From the NCBI RefSeq assembly GCF_008579165.1, contig NZ_BKCN01000003.1: a stretch of DNA of 64,000 nucleotides. One strand, given 5' to 3'. Origin of the DNA: Iodidimonas nitroreducens. Its GTDB lineage: Bacteria; Pseudomonadota; Alphaproteobacteria; Sphingomonadales; Rhodothalassiaceae. The notes below the pieces were generated by a model, which had not been told where the DNA came from, searched no databases, and worked only from the letters and a program-made list of their open reading frames with translations. How positions within the stretch are numbered: the stretch's first letter is position 1; each line of letters begins with the position of its first letter. Shown here piece after piece: positions 9,290 through 19,442 of the stretch. The translations under genes and the position numbers were made by a program.

Positions 9290-9940
9290 GTGAGCCAGCC
9301 GCCGTCTGAACATCTTGCGCCTGATGCGAAGCGCCATGCGCCCGCAACCGAACGCAATCGCGAGGCCATTTTGCAGGTGCTTTATAAAGCTGTGCCGCAA
9401 GATGGCATGATTTTGGAAGTGGCATCGGGAACCGGCGAACATGCGGTTTATATGGCCCCAAAGCTGGCGCCAAGGCTGTGGCAGCCCAGCGATCTTGATG
9501 AAGATAATCTGCGCAGCATCAGGGCCTGGGCGATGGAGCAGCCATCAGCCTCTCTGCGCGATCCGGTGCGGCTCGATGTTTCTGCCCCCGATTGGGCGCA
9601 GCCTTTTGCGGGTACCCGGCCACAGATCTGCGCTCTTCTTGCCATCAATCTGGTGCATATCAGCCCATGGGCCTGCGCTGAGGGGCTGATGCGGGGCGCT
9701 GCGCAGCTTTTGCCGCCGGGCGGTCGGGTGATTTTATATGGTCCCTATAAAATCAAGGGCACCCACACAGCGCCCAGCAATGAAGATTTTGATCAATGGC
9801 TAAAGGCGCAGGATGAGGCCTGGGGGGTGCGCGATCTGGAGGCCATAGCCGATCTGGCGCGATCCCATCATCTGATCCTGATCGATCAGATCGCCATGCC
9901 CGCCAATAATTATTCACTGATTTTTGAAAGATCAAACTGA
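9290..9940 (+). CDS. DUF938 SAM-dependent methyltransferase
   Basis: A 216-residue class I methyltransferase-like protein of the DUF938 family. The family signature RHAPATERNREAILQVL is near the N-terminus, and the SAM-binding glycine-rich motif ILEVASGTGEHA follows (about residues 43-54). Then comes the acidic QPSDLD, and the hallmark INLVHISPW. It ends in PANNYSLIFERS, again typical. The substrate of the family is not established. The start is GTG at 9290. It follows fliG after a 76-base gap that contains an 18-bp palindrome, so it is probably a separate transcription unit. Confidence 0.88.
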   Translation: MSQPPSEHLAPDAKRHAPATERNREAILQVLYKAVPQDGMILEVASGTGEHAVYMAPKLAPRLWQPSDLDEDNLRSIRAWAMEQPSASLRDPVRLDVSAPDWAQPFAGTRPQICALLAINLVHISPWACAEGLMRGAAQLLPPGGRVILYGPYKIKGTHTAPSNEDFDQWLKAQDEAWGVRDLEAIADLARSHHLILIDQIAMPANNYSLIFERSN

Positions 9941-10052
9941 GCCCATCGGCTAAAGGGGGATCGCTGTCTCTTTCCCCATTGGGCAAAATATGTTTATTGG
10001 GTGATGCCTATTGGGCTGTGACTTGGGACGATTTGAAAGACAAGGGTAGAGT

Positions 10053-11122
10053 GTGGAATCGATCTATTATGTTCTGAGCTGGGCCTGCCATCGCAAATGC
10101 AAACATTGCTATGATGATCGCTTTCGCCCTTATGTGCGCGATGCTCTTGAATCTGTGGTGGTGGAAGGCGAACAGGCCTATGCTCGCATCATCGCCAATC
10201 TGCCTGAACGCATGACCTATCGCGATCTTGATGCCCGTAATGCACAGGGCGAGCCCGAAGAAAAGATTGGCCGGATCGTTTTATCGGGGGGCGATGTGCT
10301 GGTCGATCCGGTGCGCACCCGCATTCTGTATCCGGCGATGGAGGCGATCACCCGCAAATATCGCGATCAGGGCGGGGTGCGGATCATCGTGCAAACCACG
10401 GGGGATCTGGTGACCCCTGAAATCCTTGATGATCTTTTGGCGCGCGGAATGTGGATGATTTCAATTTCCGGCATGGATGATTATCATGTGGGCCTTGAAG
10501 GTGATAAAAAACTGCCGCTTGTTGCTCATCTGAAAGATCTGTTTGCCCGGCGGGGGATCAGGAAATCGGGCTATCATGCTCCTGTGATGGGCTGGGCGGA
10601 CGAAGAGGGCCCGGTTTATGATATGTTTGGCGCCAATGGCGAAGAATGGATCGGCGCTTTATGGCCCCGGGGTCGGTCTTGGCTGAATGGCCTGTCGAAA
10701 GCCACATTCAGCGATAATTTCTGCAATGGCTGGTCGGGGGGGCTGCATTTTCTCGATCATGGCCATGCCGGGTCTGAAGTATCGATCGAGCCGAATGGCG
10801 ATGTTTATCCCTGTTGCCTGAAATCGGCTTCACCCTTGGGCAATCTGCAACAGGAAGCTTGGTGGATATTCTCGATAGCCTTGCCGGGCATCCGGCGTTC
10901 GAGGCCATCAATATGGGCCATCCCGAACGCATGGGCCTATCATTTGGTTGGGATACCGAAACATTCTATGAAAAATCCATGCGCGAAAACCCGAAGGGGG
11001 AAATTCAGGGCCATTTATGTTTTGGCTGCGATGCTTTCCATCGCGAGGTTTTGAGCAAGGTCATTGCTGATCTCCGCGCGCAACGCCTGAGCGAAAAGGG
11101 CGTGCGCAGCTATGCTGGATAA
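10053..11122 (+). CDS. Radical SAM protein with SPASM-like C-terminal cysteines, frameshifted near 10856
   Basis: Residues 12-19 carry the radical SAM cluster motif CxxxCxxC (CHRKCKHC), then YDDRF. Further motifs are VLSGGDVLVDP and IVQTTGDLVTP. The frame breaks at ~10856; one extra A joins LGNLQQE to SLVDILDSLAGHPAF, giving 356 residues. The C-terminal part has NGDVYPCCLKSASPLGN and later CFGCDAF, cysteines placed like the auxiliary Fe-S ligands of SPASM or twitch domains. Such enzymes modify peptides or small molecules; no precursor peptide is visible. GTG start. Its end overlaps the transporter start by 11 bases. Function unknown. Confidence 0.75.
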
Positions 11123-12371
11123 TGTTCTGGTTTCCATTCAGCCAGCTTTTGGTCTGGCGGTGCTGATTGGTATTGCCTGGCTTTTCAGCGAGGATCGGCG
11201 CGCTTTTTCATGGCGCTGGGTGGTGGGCGCGGTACTTTTGCAGATCGTGCTGGCTTTTTTATTCCTGCGTGTGCCGATGTTATGGAAATTACTGGAAGCA
11301 GCCGGCGAAGGCGTGATGGTGCTGGAACAGGCGTCGCGCGCGGGCTCATCCTATATGTTTGGCTATCTGGGGGGCGCCCCTTTACCGTTCGAGGCAAAAG
11401 CCGGGGCATCAACCCTGATCATTGCCTTTGAAATTCTGCCGATCATTCTGGTCACAGCCGCCTTGTCGGCGCTTTTATGGCATTGGCGGATTTTGCCCGC
11501 CATCATTCGCGGATTGGGCTGGGCTTTACAGCGCAGTTTGGGAATTGGTGGCGCAGTGGGGCTTGGCACGGCGGCCAATCTGTTCATGGGCGTGGTGGAA
11601 AGCCCACTGGTTTTGCGCGCTTATGTACGCACCATGGGGCGGGCGGAAATTTTCATGGTGATGGTGGCGGGGCTTGCCACGTTTCGGGGGTTGTGCTGGT
11701 TTTATATGCCACCTTGATCGAACCCGTGGTGCCGGGTGCCACCGGCCATATCCTTACCGCTTCCCTGATTTCGTTGCCCGCAGCGCTGTTATTTGCGCGG
11801 CTGATGATCCCGGGTGACAGTGCCACCGGGGCGAAGGATTTTGATCAAAGCGTGCGCTATGCCAGTTCCTTGGATGCTTTGGTGCGGGGCACCGAAGATG
11901 GGCTGAAGGTTTTTTTAAGCGTGATGGCCATGCTGATCGTGGTTTTCGCGCTGGTTTATCTGGCCAATGCCATTTTGGGTCTGGCCCCTGAAATCGGGGG
12001 GCGCCGCTCAGCTTGATCGGTTGTTCGGCTGGATCTTTGCGCCCATCGTGTTTTTATTCGGGGTGCCCTGGTCTGAAGCCGGGGTGGCCGGGCAATTGAT
12101 GGGAACGAAGGCGGTTTTGAACGAGTTTATCGCCTATCAGGCCCTGTCGGAATTGCCAGCGGGGGCGTTATCCCAACGATCCTCGCTGATCATGGTTTAT
12201 GCCATGTGCGGCTTTGCCAATCTGGCCAGCATCGGCCTTCAGGTCGCCACCTTTGCAACATTGGCCCCTGAAAGACGGGCGGAAATCGCGGCTTTGGGGC
12301 CGAAGGCCTGGCTTGCGGGCAATCTGGCGACCGGGGCCACAGGGGCGATTGCCGGGCTTGTGCTGTTTTAA
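11112..12371 (+). CDS. CNT-family (NupC-like) nucleoside transporter, two frameshifts
   Basis: Inner-membrane permease of the concentrative nucleoside transporter type, about 419 residues when repaired. The N-terminal region has RRAFSWRWVVGAVLLQ and VLEQASRAGSSYMFGYLGG; the core has FEILPIILVTAALSALLWH and GVVESPLVLRAY; the C-terminal third has GTKAVLNEFIAYQ and IMVYAMCGFANLASIGLQ. All are typical of the family. A base is missing at ~11681 (restoring GLATVSGVVLVLYATLIEP) and one G is surplus in the G6 run at 11996-12001 (restoring LAPEIGGAAQLDRLFGW). The start lies inside the end of the radical SAM gene, implying coupled translation. Confidence 0.85.
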
Positions 12372-12393
12372 AATCGGGGTTTTTTAAATGTCC

Positions 12394-12421
12394 GGTACCC
12401 GAACCCGGCCTCCCAAACGTC
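12394..12421 (+). promoter_or_regulatory. Putative ECF sigma promoter of the sigma factor gene
   Basis: GGTACCCGAA (12394-12403), then 10 bases, then CAAACGTC (12414-12421). The same two blocks with the same spacing recur at 14272-14299 before the TonB receptor. The layout resembles an ECF promoter (upstream GAA-type element, downstream CGTC element). It lies 132 bases before the chosen start of the sigma gene, which suggests autoregulation. The assignment to this sigma factor is inference. Confidence 0.65.
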
Positions 12422-12552
12422 TGTACTTGAACATTGAAGCTGACATCCCCTGCCGTGCCATTTTCATGGAACTCTGCTATGGTATCAGTTTGGGGAGGGG
12501 CTATAAATCTGGGAGAGGGACGATTCCGCAGCTTTCCGATCAGGAGAATCCA

Positions 12553-13062
12553 TTGTTGGCGGTTTTTCTGGAAAGGCGTGAAGCGCTCCATGCCATGGTG
12601 GCGGCGCGCCTGGGGGATCGTCAGGATGCCCGCGATATTTTGCATGATGCCTGGCTCAGGCTTTCTGCCATCAAACAGCCTAAGCGCGTCGATAATCCGT
12701 CGGCTTATGTGGTTCGCACGACGCAAAATGTGATGAAGGATCATATCCGCCGGGCCAATGTCAGCCGGCGGCATGTGCAGATGGCGGGGGATTTGCCAGC
12801 CGATATTCCTGCTGCGCAATCTTCTCCCGAAATCGATGCTTATCATCGCGCCCGCCTGCGCCAGATGCGCGCCTTGCTTGGCGATCTGTCGCCCAAATGC
12901 CAAACTGCTTTTCTGCTCAGCCGTTGCGATGGATTGAGCTATCGCGATATTGGCGATCGCATGGGGATTTCCGACAATATGGTGAAAAAATATCTGGTCA
13001 AAGCTTTGGCGCATTTGCGGGCCCATATGCAGCCTGCCGGCGATCCGGCGGATCGGGCTTGA
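12553..13062 (+). CDS. FecI-like ECF sigma factor
   Basis: RNA polymerase sigma factor of the iron/TonB-signalling ECF group. Region 2 is VAARLGDRQDARDILHDAWLRL with VRTTQNVMKDHIRR; region 4 is LGDLSPKCQTAFLLSRCDGLSYRDIGDRMGISDNMVKKYL, containing the helix-turn-helix. The frame is open from 12388, but the putative promoter lies at 12394-12421, so a start there is excluded. I choose the TTG at 12553, seven bases after AGGAG; an ATG at 12466 without a good ribosome site is the alternative. Next is a FecR-like gene and then an STN-domain TonB receptor, the standard cell-surface signalling set. Confidence 0.85.
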   Translation: MLAVFLERREALHAMVAARLGDRQDARDILHDAWLRLSAIKQPKRVDNPSAYVVRTTQNVMKDHIRRANVSRRHVQMAGDLPADIPAAQSSPEIDAYHRARLRQMRALLGDLSPKCQTAFLLSRCDGLSYRDIGDRMGISDNMVKKYLVKALAHLRAHMQPAGDPADRA

Positions 13063-13074
13063 GGCGTTTTGAAA

Positions 13075-14195
13075 ATGAATAACAAAACGATGGATCAGGA
13101 ACGATCACGCCATGAAAAAGCGGCCCATTGGTGCATCATCATGCAATCGGGGGTGCCGACGGCGGCTGAAAAGAAAGGCTTTGCCGATTGGATCAATGAA
13201 AACCCGCTCCATTTGCAGGAATATAGGGCAGTTTTATCCTTATGGGCCGAGGCCGCCGATTATGGCGCAGCCCTTGATCCCAGCAGCGATGTGATCCGTT
13301 TATATCCCGCCCATAATGGGGCGACAGCCAAAGATGCGGACGGGCACGGAGGGCGATTATCCGGCTTTTTCGGGGCGATGAAGGACCGGCGCATGGCGGC
13401 GGCGTTCGCCGTGATCATGCTGGTGGCGGTGGCTGTTCTTTCATTCCCGCCTTTGGGGGGTGGGGTGCTGGTTACGCAGATTGCGGATAATCTTTTCGGC
13501 CCGGCGGTGGAGTCATTCCAAACCCGCAAGGGCGAAAGCCGGATGATTGCTTTGGACGATGGCTCGGTGATTGAATTGAACACGCTGTCGAAACTGGAAA
13601 TACGCTTCAGCCAGCATGAACGAACGATCATGATGATCGAGGGTGAGGCCTATTTTGATGTGGCCAAAGATCCCCAAAGGCCCTTTGTGGTGCGGACTGA
13701 TAAGGCCAGCGTGCAGGCGGTGGGCACCGAATTCAATGTGCGCCTTAGCCGGATGATCTGGCCGTTACGGTTGTGGAGGGGAAGGTGATGCTGCGCCAAA
13801 CCAAAGCCGATGATGGCACAGTGGCAAAAGCGTGGGAAACCAGCCTGAGCCGGAATGAACAGGCGGTGTTGAGCCGCTTTGATGGCGGCGCGGATAACGA
13901 TCCCCTGATCCGCAGATCGGATGATGTGCCATTGGAAAAAGTGGTGTCATGGCGGCAGAATAAGCTGATTTTTGAAGCCGCGCGCCTTGGCGATGTGGTG
14001 GCGGATTTCAATCGTTATAACACGATGGAAATCATTCTGGCGGATGAGGATTTGGCCGATTTGTCGATCAGCGGGGTTTTTGATTCCCGCGATCCCGAAG
14101 CTTTTTCACATACGCTGGAAGCATTCGCACCGGTGGAAGCCCTGATTTTCGGGCGATCCAGAATATTGATCAAAAACATTCATGATAATATATAA
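13075..14195 (+). CDS. FecR-like transmembrane anti-sigma regulator, frameshifted near 13750
   Basis: The N-terminal cytoplasmic part (EKAAHWCIIMQSGVPTAAEKKGFADWINENPLHLQEY) is the FecR N-terminal domain that binds the sigma factor. A transmembrane helix follows at about residues 107-124. The periplasmic FecR domain has FQTRKGESRMIALDDGSVIELNTLSKL and GEAYFDVAKDPQRPFVV. The frame breaks after FNVRLS; one extra C at ~13750 restores PDDLAVTVVEGKVMLRQ, giving about 373 residues. The start is the ATG at 13075, after a GAGGCG box. The C-terminus should contact the signalling domain of the receptor encoded next. Confidence 0.85.
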
Positions 14196-14271
14196 TATAT
14201 CGCCTTTTGCTAGATTATTATAATGATCCGCAATCACCATATTCGTGATTTATATTAAATTTACAAAATCG

Positions 14272-14299
14272 GGTACCCGAAAAGCATCGCTCAAACGTC
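14272..14299 (+). promoter_or_regulatory. Putative ECF sigma promoter of the TonB receptor gene
   Basis: GGTACCCGAA (14272-14281), 10 bases, CAAACGTC (14292-14299): the same blocks and spacing as at 12394-12421. It lies 130 bases before the receptor ATG. The rest of the ~230-base gap after fecR is AT-rich with no gene visible. Confidence 0.68.
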
Positions 14300-14428
14300 A
14301 CTCTTTTCACAGGAAGACTAAACAATCCTGTGGGCAAGGTTTGATCTGCATCTTTGGCACGATGAGATGCGAATTTTAAAAAGCCTTGGATCGCGTACCA
14401 TCAAGGGCGGACAGTTTGGGAGAAGATC

Positions 14429-17400
14429 ATGACCTTCAAGACCAGTGTTTCTGCATATGCACTTGCGATGGCTTTGGCCAGCACCGCTTATGTCGGCAGT
14501 GTTGCGGCCCAAGATAAGGGCCCGCTGCAGGCAAGCGCCGTCGAGGCTGACACGCGCACATTCGAGATTGAAGAACAGGCGGTGGAAACCGCCTTGCAGC
14601 GTTTTGCCGAACAATCGGGCTTTCAAATGGCGTGGCTTGCCAATGATGCTTCGATGCTCAATGCAAAAGCGGTGAAGGGCGATTATACCCCGTCTGCGGC
14701 GATGCAGATTCTTCTGGATGGCACCGGCCTTGAATTTCGCCAGATCGATGAAAAAACCATCGCTGTTCTGACCAGATCCGCGCAAAAAGATAGCCAAAAT
14801 GGTCAGGATGAGCGCTGGACCCGCCTGGCATCAGCCAGTGGCGCGCGGATGGCCGGAATGGCGCAGGCAACGGGCGCAGGACAACCCCAGGGTGCCGGGG
14901 CTGCGCAGGCCGATCAACAGATGATCGAAGAAGTGGTGGTGACAGGGTCGCGCATTCGGCGCTCCGGCACCGCAACGCCGATCCCCGTCACCATGCTCGA
15001 TGCCCGCGCCATTGCCTTGAACGGCGATGCCCGCCTGGCCGATACCTTGAATAATCTTCCCGCCATCGGGGCAACGCAGACCTTGGCCAACAGCAATGAC
15101 AATCCGCAGGAAGCAGGGGCTAATTTCCTCAATCTGCGGCGCTTGGGCATTGATCGCACACTGGTTCTGGTGAATGGCCGCCGCCATGTGGGCAGCCGCC
15201 CCGGCACCACGGCAGTGGATGTGAATACCATTCCCACGGCGATGGTCGAACGGGTTGAGGTGATCACCGGCGGGGCTTCGGCGGTTTATGGTGCCGATGC
15301 CGTATCGGGGGTGGTCAATTTGATCATGCGCGATGATTTCCAGGGGCTGAAGCTTGATGGTCAGGTGGGGATCACCGATGAGGGCGATGGTGAAAGCTAT
15401 CAATTGAGCCTGACCGCGGGCACCAATTTCGATGATGGTCGCGGCAATGTCTATTTCAACACGAGCTATGATAAAACACGATCCATCGATGCGCTGGATC
15501 GCGGCTATGCCAGCCAAAATCTGCGCTTTGCCAGCAATCCGGCCAATAGCGGCCCCAATGATGGGGTGCCCGATCAGATTTTGTTTGAAAATACCGGCTT
15601 CATCGGTACGCCGGGCGGGGGCCGGGTGGTGGCACCCGATACCCTTGGCCTGTTTGAAGCGGATGGCGGCCCTTTCACCTTTGATCAGAATGGCAATCTG
15701 ATTTCCCAAGATCTGGGCAATTGCCCGAACCCTTTCTGAGCCAGGGTGGGGATTTTGTTAATCTTTCCGCTTTCGATCTTTTGCAGGTGCCCATTGAACG
15801 CCTGATCGTTTCAACCGGGATGCATTATGATCTGCATGAAAAGGTAACGCTGTTTGCCAATGCCAAATATGCCCAAAGCGAAAGCGCAACCGCTGGCCAG
15901 CCCACCTTTACCCTGCCCACCTTTTCGCCCATCTTTTTAAATGCTGATAATCCTTTCGTACCGCCCGAATTGCAGACGATTCTGGCGAACAACGGGGCAG
16001 ATGGCTTTTTTGTTTCGCGCACCAATGTGGATCAGGGGCAAAGGCGCTCGCGTTCGGATCGCGATACCATCCAATTGGAAATCGGGTTTAAGGGGGATAT
16101 CCATCCCAATCTCGATTATACCGTGCATTATCAATATGGCCGGGCCGACAACACCACCGAATTTCAGAATGAACAGATCTTGTCGCGCTTCAATCAGCAG
16201 CTTGATGCGGTGCGTGATGCGGATGGCACTATCGTGTGCCGTGATCAATCGAATGGCTGTGTGCCCCTGAATGTGCTGGGCCCCAATGCCGCAACTGCGG
16301 ATGCTTTGGCCTTCAGCCATGTTGATTTTCTCACCGAAGGGCGGCTGACCCAGCAGGTGGTGAATGCCACCATTACCGGCGATAGCGCGGGCTTTATCGA
16401 TCTGCCTGCGGGGGCGCTTGGCTTTGCCCTTGGCACCGAATACCGCAAGGAATCGGCAGAAACCGAAGAAGGCTTCCTGCGCAATAGCGGTGATGTGTTC
16501 CCCGGCGGTCCCATCGAAGATGTGGCTGGCAGCTTTGATGTGTGGGAAGCTTTTGGGGAAATCAGCGTGCCGGTTTTGCGCGGCCTGCCTTTTGCTGAAG
16601 AGGTTAATCTGGAAGCGGCCGTGCGCTTTGCCGATTATTCCACCATCGGCAGCGCCACCACATGGAAGGTGGGCGGCGATTGGGCACCCATCAGCGATAT
16701 TCGCTTTCGGGCGGTGGTGAGCCAGGCCGTGCGCGCCCCCAATATCGGCGAGCTGTTTGCCCCCACAAGATTGGCCAATGTGTTTTTGGAAGACCCCTGC
16801 GATAGTTCAAATCTGCAAGCGGGAGCTTCCAGCCGGGCCGCCAACTGCGCGGCTTTGGGGCTGCCGGCCGATTTTATTTCCAATGCTGGTGCCGTTACCA
16901 CCCGGGTGCTGACCGGGGGCAATGAAAATCTGAAAGAAGAAACCGCCGATACACTGACATTCGGGGCCGTGCTCACCCCGCGCATGATCCCCGGTTTCAG
17001 CCTCACTGTCGATTATTGGAATATTGAAATCGATGATGCGGTGAACAGCTTTCCGGTGCAGGCGGTGGCCAATAATTGCGTGGATGCCGAAACCATCGAT
17101 AATCCCTTCTGCGAGAGCATCACGCGCCGGCCGGATGGAAATTTTGAAAGCATTTCCAGCCAGTTGATCAATGTGGCCTCGCTGGAAGCCGCAGGCATTG
17201 ATATCGAAGCCAAATATTTCATGGATCTGGGGGCGGTGACGAACAATGCCGTGCCCGGCACCCTTGATCTCAATCTGGTGGCCACCTATCTCGATAGCCT
17301 TAATTTCTTTGCGCAGGAAGGTCAGGCCGTGCCGGATCGGGAAGCCGGAGAATTGGGCGACCCGGAATGGACGGTGAATCTTCGGGGCACTTATGAACTG

Positions 17401-17694
17401 GGCGATCTCACCTTCAGCCTTTATCAGCGCTTCATTTCCAGCCAGCGCCTTGATCTGGCGGAATCGCCTGAATTCCGCGATCCCAACAGCACCGGATCGG
17501 AATGGTACACCGATCTTCAGGTCCGCTATCGTCTGGCTGATCTGACCGAGGTCTATTTCGGTGTGGATAATGTGTTTGATAATGCCCCGCCGCCTTTGGC
17601 ACGGGTGCCGGAAACCCGCAGCTTTGGGGATGATGCGGTGGTCTTCGATCAGATCGGGCGCTTCTTTTATGCGGGCGTTACGGTTCAATTCTAG
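14429..17694 (+). CDS. TonB-dependent receptor with STN signalling domain, frameshifted near 15720
   Basis: Outer-membrane transporter, about 1088 residues when repaired. A signal peptide (to AAQ, residue ~28) is followed by an STN domain (FEIEEQAVETALQRFAEQSG, VKGDYTPSAAMQILLDGTGL), a linker, the TonB box region (IEEVVVTGSRIRR), the plug (NFLNLRRLGIDRTLVLVNGRR, VEVITGGASAVYGADAVSGVVNLI) and a long barrel ending in aromatic YAGVTVQF. The frame breaks at 15720-15721; one missing T restores LGNLPEPFLSQGGDF. The STN domain signals occupancy to FecR and hence the ECF sigma factor. The ligand is unknown; the barrel resembles receptors for organic substrates as much as siderophores. A GGGAG box precedes the ATG. 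Confidence 0.88.
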
Positions 17695-17708
17695 GCTTTT
17701 AAAATGCA

Positions 17709-17745
17709 AAAAAAGGGGGGTCGGCCAAAGCCTGCCCCCTTTTTT
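17709..17745 (+). terminator. Rho-independent terminator after the TonB receptor
   Basis: An A6G5 arm (17709-17719) pairs with C5T6 (17735-17745) around a 15-base loop; the T run gives a classic terminator. It begins 15 bases after the receptor stop and separates the receptor from the peptidase gene. Confidence 0.85.
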
Positions 17746-17766
17746 ATGAAGATGGAGTGATGCACC

Positions 17767-19437
17767 ATGGGCGACCCACGTGATTTTAAATTCATCGGCC
17801 TTTGTCTCGCTATCGGCCTTGCTGCCTGTGGCCAGCAAAAAACGGATGAGGATAAATCGGCCTTCAGCCCCGCGATCACAGCGGAGGATCTGGCCGCCCA
17901 TAGCGCTGTTTTGGCCAGTGATGATTTTGGCGGGCGGCCCCCTTCGGGGCCAATGGCCGATAAAACCATCACCTATCTGGTGAATGCCTTGGAAAATATG
18001 GGGCTAGAGCCCGCTTTTGGCGACAGCTTCACCCAAAAAGTGCCGCTTGTCTCGATCGAAGCGGCGCCCGATGCGGTGTTGCGGGTCGCAGGCGATGCGC
18101 AAACGCGATCCTATGCCTATGGCAGCGATATGATGGTCTGGACGACGCGGGTGGCCGAGCATATGGCCATAAAGGACAGCGAACTCGTTTTCGTGGGCTA
18201 TGGCATCAACGCCCCCGAATATGGCTGGAATGATTATGAAGGCATCGACATGACCGGGAAAACCGCGATCATTCTGGTCAATGATCCTGGCTTTGCCACC
18301 CAAAACCCCGATCTGTTCGATGGCAATAGCATGACCTATTATGGCCGCTGGACCTATAAATATGAAGAGGCCGCCCGCCAAGGGGCAGAAGGCGCGATCA
18401 TCATTCACCAAACCGCCCCTGCGGCTTATCCCTGGAGCGTGGTGGAAAACAGCTGGACCGGCCCGCAATTTGATCTGGTGCGCCCCGATGGCAATGCCGG
18501 GCGCGTGGCGATTGAAGGCTGGGTGCAGGAAAGGGTGGCGCAGCAGATATTTGCCGATGCCGGGCTTGATTTTGATGACCTGACGAAGGCCGCACAAACA
18601 CCGGGGTTCAAGCCCATGACGATGGGTTTGACCGCATCGGTGGCGGTGAAAAACAGCATCGAAACATCGCAAACGGTGAATGTCGGCGGTGTTTTGAAAG
18701 GGGCGAGCCATCCCGATGAGGCGGTGATCTATACGGCCCATTGGGATCATCTGGGCGAAGGCCCGGCGGTGGATGGGGATAAAATCTATAATGGCGCGGC
18801 CGATAATGCCACCGGCATTGCCACGGTTTTAGAAGTGGCGCAAAAAATGGCGGCAGCCCAAAAATCCCCCCGTCGCACGGTTTTGTTCCTGTTTGTGGGG
18901 GCAGAGGAACAGGGCCTTTTGGGAGCCTATCATTATGCCGATAACCCCATCACCCCCCTTGGAAAAACGGCAGCCCTGATCAATACGGATGTGGTTTTGC
19001 CCTTGGGCGAGATGAAGGATATCACGGTGATTGGGCTTGGTTCATCCCAGCTTGAAGAGATTTTAGCCGATAATATTGCAGTGGATGGGCGCAGCCTTAC
19101 CCCCTATCCCAATCCCGAGCAGGGCTTTTATTTTCGCTCGGATCATTTCGCCCTCGCCAAGCGGGGCGTACCGGCGCTTTATCTGGATACCGGAACCGAA
19201 CATATCACCAAGGGTCGCGCCTTTGTGGCCAAGGCCAAGGCCGATTATGTGGCCCATCGCTATCATAAACCATCGGATGAAATCATGCCCGATTGGGATT
19301 ATAGCGGGGTGGTTCTGGATGCCCGGGCGATCCATGATGTGGGCTGGACTGTGGCCAATAGTGATCGCTGGCCGCACTGGTATGAAGGCAATCCCTTCCG
19401 CGCCATCCGCGCTGAAAGCGCCGATATGCGGCCCTGA
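17767..19437 (+). CDS. M28-family metallopeptidase, lipoprotein
   Basis: A 556-residue zinc peptidase predicted to be lipid-anchored: the N-terminus ends in a lipobox (GLAACGQQ). A protease-associated-type domain is followed by the M28 catalytic domain with the expected ligands: YTAHWDHLG (His), YNGAADNATG (Asp), VGAEEQGLLG (catalytic Glu and metal Glu), LINTDVV (Asp) and a late RSDHFALAKRGVPALY (His). It probably releases amino acids from peptides in the envelope. A paralogue sits at 40705-42383. The start ATG has GGAG about 10 bases upstream. It ends five bases before the convergent EamA gene. Confidence 0.9.
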   Translation: MGDPRDFKFIGLCLAIGLAACGQQKTDEDKSAFSPAITAEDLAAHSAVLASDDFGGRPPSGPMADKTITYLVNALENMGLEPAFGDSFTQKVPLVSIEAAPDAVLRVAGDAQTRSYAYGSDMMVWTTRVAEHMAIKDSELVFVGYGINAPEYGWNDYEGIDMTGKTAIILVNDPGFATQNPDLFDGNSMTYYGRWTYKYEEAARQGAEGAIIIHQTAPAAYPWSVVENSWTGPQFDLVRPDGNAGRVAIEGWVQERVAQQIFADAGLDFDDLTKAAQTPGFKPMTMGLTASVAVKNSIETSQTVNVGGVLKGASHPDEAVIYTAHWDHLGEGPAVDGDKIYNGAADNATGIATVLEVAQKMAAAQKSPRRTVLFLFVGAEEQGLLGAYHYADNPITPLGKTAALINTDVVLPLGEMKDITVIGLGSSQLEEILADNIAVDGRSLTPYPNPEQGFYFRSDHFALAKRGVPALYLDTGTEHITKGRAFVAKAKADYVAHRYHKPSDEIMPDWDYSGVVLDARAIHDVGWTVANSDRWPHWYEGNPFRAIRAESADMRP

Positions 19438-19442
19438 CCCGA

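Noticed and set aside
11112..12371. Three separate small membrane proteins instead of one transporter
   Set aside because: The three frames join end to end into a continuous CNT sequence when one base is added at ~11681 and one removed at ~12000.
16807..17901. A 364-codon minus-strand frame opposite the TonB receptor
   Set aside because: No recognisable motif, antisense to well-conserved barrel sequence, and it crosses the terminator at 17709-17745.
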